From: Spirochaetaceae bacterium
GTDB lineage: Bacteria; Spirochaetota; Spirochaetia; B11-G9
Assembly (NCBI GenBank): GCA_030633365.1
Contig: DAOVSY010000212.1
Coordinates: 1 to 5,474, forward strand
Reading direction: 5' to 3'
Length of the DNA: 5,474 nucleotides
The stretch's first letter is position 1. Each line of letters starts with the position of its first letter. This document shows, in pieces, positions 1 to 5,474 of this stretch. A program made the position numbers and the translations under genes. A model generated the notes under the pieces. It ran no database searches, was not told where the DNA came from, and was given only the letters and a program-made list of their open reading frames with translations.

Positions 1-147
1 ATGGGTATCTGTGGTGAACATGGTGGAGATCCTGAATCAATTGATTTCTGCTATCATGCAGGTCTTAACTATGTATCCTGCTCACCGTATAGAGTTCCAA
101 TTGCACGATTGGCAGCAGCTCAAACAGTTTTAAATGCTGCAAAGTAG
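1..147 (+). CDS. ppdK: Pyruvate, phosphate dikinase, C-terminal end (partial, 5' end outside window)
   Basis: The reading frame open from base 1 gives 48 residues ending in a TAG stop at 145-147. It begins [11 protein letters not shown] and continues with [19 protein letters not shown], the extreme C-terminus of pyruvate, phosphate dikinase. In this family the Cys of GICGEHGG (fourth residue here) is the acid/base residue of the PEP/pyruvate-binding barrel domain (Cys831 in the Clostridium symbiosum enzyme). The family is usually about 870-900 aa, so about 95% of the gene lies upstream; the ATG at base 1 is an internal Met, not a start. The cytosolic enzyme reversibly converts PEP, AMP and PPi to pyruvate, ATP and Pi, and so works in PPi-linked glycolysis or in gluconeogenesis. 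Its stop is followed by terminator-like hairpins, so it probably ends its own transcription unit. The motif is far closer to PPDK than to PEP synthase or PTS enzyme I, which share the fold. Confidence 0.95.
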   Translation: MGICGEHGGDPESIDFCYHAGLNYVSCSPYRVPIARLAAAQTVLNAAK

Positions 148-176
148 ATTTTATATTCACAAAATCTTATTTTTTT
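146..176 (+). terminator. Weak AT-rich hairpin plus T run just after ppdK
   Basis: Bases 146-152 (AGATTTT) pair with 161-167 (AAAATCT) around an 8-nt loop, and a T-rich tail including seven Ts (170-176) follows. The stem starts inside the ppdK stop codon and has only one G-C pair, so it would be a poor terminator alone. It may act as a first, leaky stop ahead of the stronger hairpin at 184-216, or it may be chance in AT-rich DNA. Confidence 0.3.
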
Positions 177-183
177 AAACAAT

Positions 184-211
184 GTAGGGGCACGATTTAT
201 CGTGCCCTTAC
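184..211. repeat. GTAGGGGCACGA-type palindrome, possible dispersed intergenic repeat
   Basis: This is the same palindrome as the terminator stem, annotated separately because its form (GTAGGGGC... with a mirrored ...GCCC arm) recalls short intergenic palindromes that occur in many copies in diverse bacterial genomes. Only one copy is present in this window, so repetition is inferred from resemblance and not seen. No target-site duplication is evident. Confidence 0.35.
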
Positions 212-216
212 TTTTT
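184..216 (+). terminator. Rho-independent terminator after ppdK (repeat-like palindrome)
   Basis: Bases 184-195 (GTAGGGGCACGA) pair with 200-211 (TCGTGCCCTTAC) over 12 bp, with one G-T wobble at 187/208, around a TTTA loop (196-199). TTTTT follows directly at 212-216. The GC-rich core (GGGCACGA/TCGTGCCC) stands out sharply from the AT-rich surroundings. This is the standard intrinsic terminator form and would separate ppdK from the PDH operon. The other strand has no immediate T run, so it looks one-directional. The GTAGGGGCACGA...TCGTGCCC form also resembles palindromic repeats scattered between genes in many bacteria, so it may be a repeat used as a terminator. Confidence 0.85.
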
Positions 217-262
217 GCATAAATATAATAAAAATAATACATTACAAAATTTATAATATATA

Positions 263-291
263 TTGATCCTTACATATCTAATTATTATATT
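263..291 (+). promoter_or_regulatory. Candidate sigma70-type promoter for aceE-aceF-lpd
   Basis: TTGATC (263-268, 4/6 match to the -35 consensus) and TATATT (286-291, 5/6 match to the -10) are separated by exactly 17 bp. This predicts a transcription start near 298 and a leader of about 24 nt before the aceE ATG. The region lies after the ppdK terminator and before the first PDH gene, where a promoter is expected. Because the DNA is so AT-rich, other -10-like hexamers exist (a perfect TATAAT at 252-257 has no convincing -35), so the assignment is tentative. I see no PdhR-type operator. Confidence 0.45.
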
Positions 292-323
292 CTACTACAA
301 CAAACAAAAAGGAATATAATAAT
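281..323 (+). promoter_or_regulatory. Inverted repeat able to mask the aceE ribosome binding site and start
   Basis: Bases 281-291 (ATTATTATATT) are the exact reverse complement of 313-323 (AATATAATAAT). Pairing extends inward with C292-G312 and a T293-G311 wobble, giving 13 pairs around a 17-nt loop (294-310). The right arm includes the GGA of the Shine-Dalgarno AAAAAGGA (306-313) and the first two bases of the ATG (322-324). A transcript starting upstream of 281 could fold this way, whereas one starting near 298 lacks the left arm. Nearly all pairs are A-U, so the helix would be modest in strength and may be coincidental. Confidence 0.3.
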
Positions 324-2976
324 GGAAAAATACTATCATGATCCGGATCCACTTGAAACAAATGAATGGCTTGAATCTCTGGATGGTGTAATTAGATATG
401 AGGGTTCAGAAAAAACAGATTATCTATTAAGAGAACTCACTGATCGGGCCCGATCCAAAGGGGTTCTTACTTCGCCTGGAGTTTTGTCTCCTTATATGAA
501 TACTATTCCTCCGGATAAATCTGCAGAGATCCCTGAAGATTCACTTATTGCAAAAAATGTTAGTGCCTATGTACGCTGGAATGCTATGGCAATGGTTGTT
601 CGTGCAAATAAAAATGATAAAGGACTTGGTGGACATATTGCCAGTTTTTCATCTGCTGCGATATTGTATGAAGTAGGTTTTAACTGGTTTTTCAGAGGAC
701 CGGATTCTGCAGATGGTGCTGATATGGTATTTTTCCAGGGACATTCATCTCCAGGAATATATGCAAGAGCCTTTGTTGAAGGTAGATTATCTGAAGATCA
801 GCTTGTAAATTTTCGACAGGAAGTAGGCGGCAGAGGGCTTCCTTCTTATCCTCATCCCTGGTTGATGCCTGATTTCTGGCAGTTTCCCACAGTTTCAATG
901 GGATTGGGACCTCTAATGGCAGTGTATCAGGCCAGATTTATGAAGTATATGAATGCAAGGAGTATTTCAAGTGCAGGTAACAGAAAAGTCTGGGTTTTTA
1001 TGGGAGATGGCGAATCTGATGAACCTGAATCCCAGGGAGCTCTGGCACTGGCAGCCAGGGAGAAGCTTGATAATCTAATATATGTTGTTAATTGTAATCT
1101 GCAGCGTCTGGATGGTCCAGTAAGGGGTAATGGCAAGATAATTCAGGAGCTTGAAGGAAACTTTAGAGGAGCCGGATGGAATGTAATTAAGGTTATATGG
1201 GGTTCAGAATGGGATGATATCATGGAAAGAGATACTGAGGGATTACTCCTTCGTAAGTTTTCTTCCATGGTTGATGGTGAATTTCAGACTATTAGAGCGA
1301 GAGGTCCAGGTTATTTAAGGGAACATGTTTTTGGAACAGATCCCAGACTTCTGGAAATGGTAAAAGATAAAACGGATGATGAACTTTGGCAGATGTCCAG
1401 AGGGGGACATGATCCCAGAAAAGTCTATGCTGCTTTTTCTGCTGCCCGGGAACATAGAGGACAGCCTACAGTTATTCTTGTTAAAACAGTAAAAGGTTTA
1501 GGAATGGGGCCGGGAGAAGCTTCAATGGGAGCTCACAATGTAAAAAAACTGGATCTGGAATCTTTAAAGGGTTTCAGAGACAGGTTTGAAGTTCCATTAA
1601 AGGATGATCAGCTTGAAGACCTTCCCTTTATTAAACCTGAAAATGGCAGTCCTGAAGATAAGTTTTTAAAGCGACAACGATCAAGTATGGGTGGTCCTGT
1701 TCCAGTAAGAAAAAAATCAACAGAAAAACTTAAGCTTCCAAAAGTACAGGCTTATAAGAGTTTTTATAAATCTTCAGGTGAAAGAGAGTTATCAACTACT
1801 ATGGCTTTTGTACGTCTTCTTGGTATGCTTGCAAAGGATAAAAATATTGGAGAAAGAATAGTTCCTATTGTTCCGGATGAGGCAAGGACCTTTGGCATGG
1901 AAGGCCTTTTTAGACAGATGGGCATTTATGCACCTGAAGGCCAGCTATATGAACCCCAGGATTCGGAAGCATTAATGTGGTACCGGGAAGATGTTTCCGG
2001 ACAGATTCTTGAAGAAGGAATTAACGAGGCAGGGGCATTCTCATCATGGATAGCAGCAGGTACTGCATATTCTAATTACGGAAAAATAATGATTCCTTTC
2101 TATACTTTTTACTCAATATTTGGTTTTCAAAGAATTGGAGATCTTGCATGGGCTGCTGGTGACAGTCGGGCCAGGGGTTTCTTAATGGGGGCAACAGCCG
2201 GCCGAACAACCTTGAATGGAGAAGGACTTCAGCATCAGGATGGCCATGGACTAATGCTTGCATCAACTCTGCCTACCTGTAGAGCCTATGATCCTGCTTT
2301 TTCTTATGAACTTGCTGTAATTATACAAAATGGACTTAAAGAGATGTATGAAGAAGACAAAGATCTTTTTTACTATATAACTTTAATGAATGAAAATTAT
2401 ATTCAACCGGAAATGCCCGAGGGTGTTGAAGAGGGGATTATAAAAGGAGTATATAAATTCCATAAAAATAAAAAACTTAAAAAGCATGTAAATTTAATGG
2501 GAAGCGGAGCTATTCTTAATGAGGTAATTGCAGCAGCTGAACTGCTTAAATCTGATTTTAATATTTCTGCTGATATTTGGAGTATTCCCGGAGTAAATCA
2601 GCTTCATAGAGATGGAATTGAAGTTGAACGATGGAACATTTTTCATTCTTCCAAAGTGCAAAAAATACCTTATCTAACAGAAGTTCTTTCAGAGACAAAT
2701 GATCCTGTTGTAATTAGCACAGATTATATTAGAGCTTACCCTGAGCAGATAAGGAGATTAATTCCAAACAGATTGCATATTTTGGGTACAGATGGATATG
2801 GCAGGTCAGATATGAGAGATAGATTAAGAGACTTTTTTGAAATTGATAGATATCACATAGTTTTATCTGCAGTAAAAGCACTGCATGATGATGGTTTAGT
2901 TTTAAATGAGATGATAGATGAGGTTATACAGAAATATAAAATTGACCCGGAAAAGGAAAACCCGTTAAAGGTTTAA
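322..2976 (+). CDS. aceE: Pyruvate dehydrogenase E1 component, homodimeric type
   Basis: At 884 aa this matches the single-chain E1 class (E. coli AceE 887 aa), not the split alpha/beta form. It catalyses thiamine-diphosphate-dependent decarboxylation of pyruvate and reductive acetylation of the E2 lipoyl group, in the cytosol. The ThDP/Mg motif starts with GDG at 228-230 and ends in NCN at 257-259. Compared with E. coli from memory, active-site residues are all kept: H105 (GGHIASF), H141 (QGHSSPG), Y176, K391, inner-loop H405 (E. coli H407), E569 in EEGINEAG (E571, cofactor activation), Y597 and H638 in GLQHQDGH (H640). The N-terminus (DPDPLETNEWLESL) aligns with the E2-binding start of AceE, which supports the ATG at 322; AAAAAGGA lies 8 nt upstream. 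It is first in the PDH operon, with aceF 12 bp downstream. Alpha-ketoglutarate dehydrogenase E1 is excluded by these AceE-specific blocks. Confidence 0.97.
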   Translation: MEKYYHDPDPLETNEWLESLDGVIRYEGSEKTDYLLRELTDRARSKGVLTSPGVLSPYMNTIPPDKSAEIPEDSLIAKNVSAYVRWNAMAMVVRANKNDKGLGGHIASFSSAAILYEVGFNWFFRGPDSADGADMVFFQGHSSPGIYARAFVEGRLSEDQLVNFRQEVGGRGLPSYPHPWLMPDFWQFPTVSMGLGPLMAVYQARFMKYMNARSISSAGNRKVWVFMGDGESDEPESQGALALAAREKLDNLIYVVNCNLQRLDGPVRGNGKIIQELEGNFRGAGWNVIKVIWGSEWDDIMERDTEGLLLRKFSSMVDGEFQTIRARGPGYLREHVFGTDPRLLEMVKDKTDDELWQMSRGGHDPRKVYAAFSAAREHRGQPTVILVKTVKGLGMGPGEASMGAHNVKKLDLESLKGFRDRFEVPLKDDQLEDLPFIKPENGSPEDKFLKRQRSSMGGPVPVRKKSTEKLKLPKVQAYKSFYKSSGERELSTTMAFVRLLGMLAKDKNIGERIVPIVPDEARTFGMEGLFRQMGIYAPEGQLYEPQDSEALMWYREDVSGQILEEGINEAGAFSSWIAAGTAYSNYGKIMIPFYTFYSIFGFQRIGDLAWAAGDSRARGFLMGATAGRTTLNGEGLQHQDGHGLMLASTLPTCRAYDPAFSYELAVIIQNGLKEMYEEDKDLFYYITLMNENYIQPEMPEGVEEGIIKGVYKFHKNKKLKKHVNLMGSGAILNEVIAAAELLKSDFNISADIWSIPGVNQLHRDGIEVERWNIFHSSKVQKIPYLTEVLSETNDPVVISTDYIRAYPEQIRRLIPNRLHILGTDGYGRSDMRDRLRDFFEIDRYHIVLSAVKALHDDGLVLNEMIDEVIQKYKIDPEKENPLKV

Positions 2977-2988
2977 AGGGAGTATAAA

Positions 2989-4236
2989 ATGAAAAATATA
3001 ATAGTCCCCGACCTGGGTGGATTTGACAATGTTGAAATTATAGAGATGTTTGTCTCAAATGGAGATAACATAAAGAAAGAGGAAGCACTTTTTTCACTGG
3101 AAAGTGATAAGGCTGTTATGGATATACCTTCACCATTTGACGGGATAATAAAGAAATTATTAGTAAGAGCAGGTGATAAAGTTTCTTCCGGAGATATAAT
3201 TGGTGAACTTGAGTTGTCGGGTATGGAAATAAAAAATGAAAAGAAAACTGCTAAGGCTCAGGAACCTGAAAAAGAAATAATTATTTCTGAAATACAGGGA
3301 AAAACTATTCCAAACAAAATAAACAATCAATCTGTAAATTTTGATAACATCCCATTACCCGGAGCTGTTTTTCATGCTTCTCCTTCTGTACGTCAATATG
3401 CAAGAGATCTGGAAATTAATCTAAGTCTTGTAAGTGGAACCGGTCCAAAGGGACGGATTTCAAAGGAAGATCTAAAGTTATTTATTAAAAATGGACTTAA
3501 TGGGTCAGAGCATGTAAACACATCTTTTGGGATCCCTTCTATCCCTTCTGAAGATTATTCAGTTTTTGGTTCAATAAAAGAGATCGAATTAAGCAGGATT
3601 AAGAAAATTACAGGAGACAGGTTATCAGCTGCATGGCTTAATATTCCCCATGTAACTCAATTTGATGAAGCGGATATAACAAATCTGGAGTCTTTTAGAA
3701 AAGAACAAAAGATTAGTATTCTTTCATTTATTGTTAAAGCCAGTGTCTCTGCACTTAGAAAATTTCCATATTTTAATTCCTCTCTGGGAGAAGGGGGAGG
3801 AATACTTGTACTGAAAGATTATATAAACATTGGTATAGCTGTAGATACAGAAAAAGGCCTTGTTGTTCCTGTTATAAAAGATGTTGATAAAAAATCTGTT
3901 AGCAGTATTGCAGATGAATTAAAGGACAAAAGCGAACTTGCCAGAAAAGGACAGCTGAAACCAGAAGACTTTCAGGGTGGAAGTTTTACTATTTCCAGTT
4001 TAGGTGGAATTAGCGGAACCAGTTTTACTCCAATTGTAAATGCACCCCAGGCAGCAATTCTTGGTGTATCCAGGTCTGCAATGAAGCCTGTCTGGAATGG
4101 AACAGAGTTTAAACCAGGGCTTATACTGCCTTTTTCTGTTTCCTATGACCATAGAATTATTGATGGTGCAGAAGCCGCCAGGTTTACAAAGTATTTAAGT
4201 GAACTTTTGGAAGATATTAGAAGGATAATACTATGA
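2989..4236 (+). CDS. aceF: Dihydrolipoyllysine acetyltransferase (PDH E2), one lipoyl domain
   Basis: E2 is the core of the PDH complex; it moves the acetyl group from E1 through its swinging lipoyl arm to CoA. Domains in order: a lipoyl domain at about 1-78 with the lipoylated Lys at K41 in ESDKAVMDIP; a linker at about 79-124; a peripheral subunit-binding domain at about 129-165 (ASPSVRQYARD, GTGPKGRIS), which docks E1/E3; a short second linker; and the acyltransferase core at about 195-415. The catalytic signature DHRIIDG gives H388 and D392. The core blocks NIPHVTQFDEADIT, FTISSLGGISGTSFTPIVNAP and AAILGVSRS fit AceF better than the succinyltransferase SucB or the branched-chain E2. At 415 aa it is shorter than the three-lipoyl E. 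coli AceF (630 aa), as in many one-lipoyl E2s. The linker is rich in Lys, Glu, Asn, Gln and Ile, not the usual Ala/Pro. AAGGGAG (2976-2982) lies 6 nt before the ATG. Its stop overlaps the lpd start. Confidence 0.95.
   Translation: MKNIIVPDLGGFDNVEIIEMFVSNGDNIKKEEALFSLESDKAVMDIPSPFDGIIKKLLVRAGDKVSSGDIIGELELSGMEIKNEKKTAKAQEPEKEIIISEIQGKTIPNKINNQSVNFDNIPLPGAVFHASPSVRQYARDLEINLSLVSGTGPKGRISKEDLKLFIKNGLNGSEHVNTSFGIPSIPSEDYSVFGSIKEIELSRIKKITGDRLSAAWLNIPHVTQFDEADITNLESFRKEQKISILSFIVKASVSALRKFPYFNSSLGEGGGILVLKDYINIGIAVDTEKGLVVPVIKDVDKKSVSSIADELKDKSELARKGQLKPEDFQGGSFTISSLGGISGTSFTPIVNAPQAAILGVSRSAMKPVWNGTEFKPGLILPFSVSYDHRIIDGAEAARFTKYLSELLEDIRRIIL
4219..4236 (+). promoter_or_regulatory. Shine-Dalgarno and ATGA stop/start overlap of aceF-lpd
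   Basis: AGAAGGA (4219-4225) lies inside the last aceF codons, 7 nt before the lpd ATG at 4233-4235. The aceF TGA is 4234-4236, so the genes overlap as ATGA. This fixes the lpd start and suggests translational coupling, which would help keep E2 and E3 production in step. Confidence 0.85.
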
Positions 4237-5474
4237 GTACTTTAAAAACAGAACTGGCCATTATTGGAGGTGGTCCTGGAGGATATACAGCAGCTTTTCG
4301 GGCTGCAGATCTTGGGAAGAAAGTTACTATTATTGAAAAAGAAGAGAGACTTGGAGGGGTTTGCCTTAATGTTGGTTGTATTCCTTCGAAGACCTACCTT
4401 CATGTAGCAGAGATAATTAGAACTGCCAAAGAAGGATCTGACATTGGCGTTAGTTTTTCAAAACCCAAAATTGATATAGATAAAATTAGAGCCAATAAAG
4501 AAGCTGTAGTATCCAAACTTACAACAGGTCTGGATACCTTATGTAAACTAAGGGGTGTTGAAGTACTACATGGCCTGGGAACCTTTATTGATACCAATCA
4601 CTTAACTGTTAAATATAATAGTAAAGGTAGTGATAAAAAAGAAGTAATTGTTTTTTTTGAAAAATGTATTATTGCCTCAGGTTCAAGGCCTGTTGAAATA
4701 CCTTCTTTTCCTGTAAATGACCCAAGAATATGGGATTCAACACAAGCTCTTGAGCTTAAGGAAATACCCAAAAGCCTGCTTATTATTGGCGGTGGAATTA
4801 TAGGTCTGGAAATGGCTGCTGTCTATCATGAACTTGGAACAGAAATAACTGTAGTTGAAATGGCGGATCAAATAATTCCCGGTGCAGATGCTGATCTTGT
4901 AAATATTCTTAACAGGATAATTAAAACCAGGTACAAAGATATTTTTACAAAAACAGCAGTAACTAAAATTGACAATTCCGGGAATCAATTAAAAGTGTTT
5001 TTAGAAGGAGAGAATGTGCCGGAAAGTTTACTTTTTGATCGCGTTCTTGTCTCTGTTGGAAGAGTTCCAAATACTAGTACTCTTGGATTGGAAAATATAA
5101 ATTTATATGCAGATAAAAAAGGCTTTTTAAAAGTAAACAACAGACAGGAAACAGAAGTATCCGGAATCTATGCCATTGGAGACATCTGTGGGAACCCTAT
5201 GCTTGCTCATAAAGCCACCCATCAGGGAAAGGTAGCTGCAGAAGTAATTTGCGGTTTTAATTCAGCTTTCACTCCCATGACTATCCCCTCAGTAGCATAT
5301 ACAGATCCACAAATTGCCTGGATGGGTTTAACGGAAAAGGAAGCCCATAATACAGGTGTTGAATATGAGATAGGGAAGTTCCCATGGTCAGCCAGTGGCC
5401 GTGCATTGAGTGAAGATTCTGTGGATGGTTTAAGTAAAGTTTTGTTTGATAAAAAAACAAAGCGTATAATAGGA
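4233..5474 (+). CDS. lpd: Dihydrolipoamide dehydrogenase (E3), 3' end outside window
   Basis: The frame is open for 414 codons from the ATG at 4233 to the window edge, with no stop or frameshift. E3 is an FAD flavoprotein that reoxidises the dihydrolipoyl group of E2 and reduces NAD+. Seen in order: FAD Rossmann motif GGGPGG at 12-17 with E35 ending the fold; redox disulfide C44/C49 in CLNVGCIPSK; NAD-binding motif GGGIIG at 186-191; VSVGRVPNT at about 275-283; and the second FAD motif IYAIGD with D317. The family is usually about 465-475 aa, so some 55-60 residues are missing, including the interface domain end with the catalytic His-Glu pair (HPHPT-like motif). There is no N-terminal lipoyl extension. 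The start is supported by the internal Shine-Dalgarno and ATGA overlap with aceF. Position in the operon makes it the PDH E3, though it could also serve other 2-oxoacid complexes. Mercuric or glutathione reductase is excluded by the AceE/AceF context and the Lpd-like YTDPQIAW and FPWSASGRAL blocks. Confidence 0.96.
   Translation, partial: MSTLKTELAIIGGGPGGYTAAFRAADLGKKVTIIEKEERLGGVCLNVGCIPSKTYLHVAEIIRTAKEGSDIGVSFSKPKIDIDKIRANKEAVVSKLTTGLDTLCKLRGVEVLHGLGTFIDTNHLTVKYNSKGSDKKEVIVFFEKCIIASGSRPVEIPSFPVNDPRIWDSTQALELKEIPKSLLIIGGGIIGLEMAAVYHELGTEITVVEMADQIIPGADADLVNILNRIIKTRYKDIFTKTAVTKIDNSGNQLKVFLEGENVPESLLFDRVLVSVGRVPNTSTLGLENINLYADKKGFLKVNNRQETEVSGIYAIGDICGNPMLAHKATHQGKVAAEVICGFNSAFTPMTIPSVAYTDPQIAWMGLTEKEAHNTGVEYEIGKFPWSASGRALSEDSVDGLSKVLFDKKTKRIIG

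Noticed and set aside
1..3. ATG at base 1 as the start of a 48-aa protein
   Set aside because: The peptide is exactly the conserved C-terminus of PPDK, with its catalytic Cys; the Met is internal and the gene continues upstream.
252..257. Perfect TATAAT as the main -10 of the operon
   Set aside because: No -35-like hexamer lies 16-18 bp upstream, and AT-rich DNA yields this hexamer by chance; the pair at 263-268/286-291 has better spacing.
263..278. TTGAT as part of an FNR/CRP-type operator (TTGAT-N4-ATCAA)
   Set aside because: The second half-site is absent: the four-base spacer is followed by ACATA-like sequence, not ATCAA. The TTGATC fits better as a -35 element.
692..2266. Minus-strand open frames of 64-69 codons inside aceE
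   Set aside because: They lie antisense to well-conserved AceE blocks, have no homology I recognise and no good ribosome binding sites; they are shadows of the real gene.
4651..4658. Run of eight Ts in lpd as a phase-variable slippage tract
   Set aside because: It encodes ordinary residues in a housekeeping gene, in an AT-rich genome where such runs are expected; the frame continues intact on both sides.
4400..4988. Minus-strand open frames of 65 and 83 codons inside lpd
   Set aside because: They are antisense to the continuous, clearly conserved Lpd frame and show no independent protein features.
1..5474. A novel defence, mobile or RNA-based system
   Set aside because: Nearly every base is explained by four well-known metabolic genes; the only non-coding stretch longer than 12 bp is 174 bp and shows a terminator, a promoter and an AT-rich inverted repeat, with no repeats array, transposase, tRNA or structured RNA signature.

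Overview
The window is a compact, AT-rich bacterial stretch, all on the + strand, at the pyruvate node of central metabolism. It holds the last 48 codons of pyruvate, phosphate dikinase (ppdK), a 174-bp intergenic region, and a tightly packed pyruvate dehydrogenase operon in the order aceE - aceF - lpd. The lpd gene runs off the right edge after 414 codons without a frameshift.

Layout. Bases 1-147 are the 3' end of ppdK. Bases 148-321 hold a weak hairpin with a T run, a strong 12-bp rho-independent terminator (which also looks like a common dispersed palindromic repeat), a candidate sigma70 promoter, and an AT-rich inverted repeat whose right arm covers part of the aceE ribosome binding site and start codon. 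Bases 322-2976 are aceE (homodimeric-type E1, 884 aa), 2989-4236 are aceF (E2, 415 aa, one lipoyl domain), and 4233-5474 are lpd (E3, truncated by the window). The aceE-aceF gap is 12 bp and aceF-lpd overlap by ATGA, so the three subunits are probably co-transcribed and, for E2/E3, translationally coupled.

How the genes work together. PPDK interconverts phosphoenolpyruvate and pyruvate using AMP/ATP and PPi/Pi. E1 decarboxylates pyruvate and reductively acetylates the lipoyl group on E2, E2 passes the acetyl group to CoA, and E3 reoxidises dihydrolipoate with FAD and NAD+. Together they form a PEP - pyruvate - acetyl-CoA route. All catalytic residues I could align from memory of the E. coli enzymes are present, so the complex looks functional.

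Organism. A low-GC bacterium (AT-rich leaders, many AGA, GGA, ATA and AAA codons, standard genetic code, good Shine-Dalgarno sites). The single-chain E1 and the AceF-type E2 core resemble those of proteobacteria more than the alpha/beta E1 of Firmicutes, but these genes alone do not fix the phylum. I found no mobile element, CRISPR, RNA gene or undescribed system. The window is largely ordinary housekeeping metabolism, and the points worth a second look lie in the 174-bp intergenic region.
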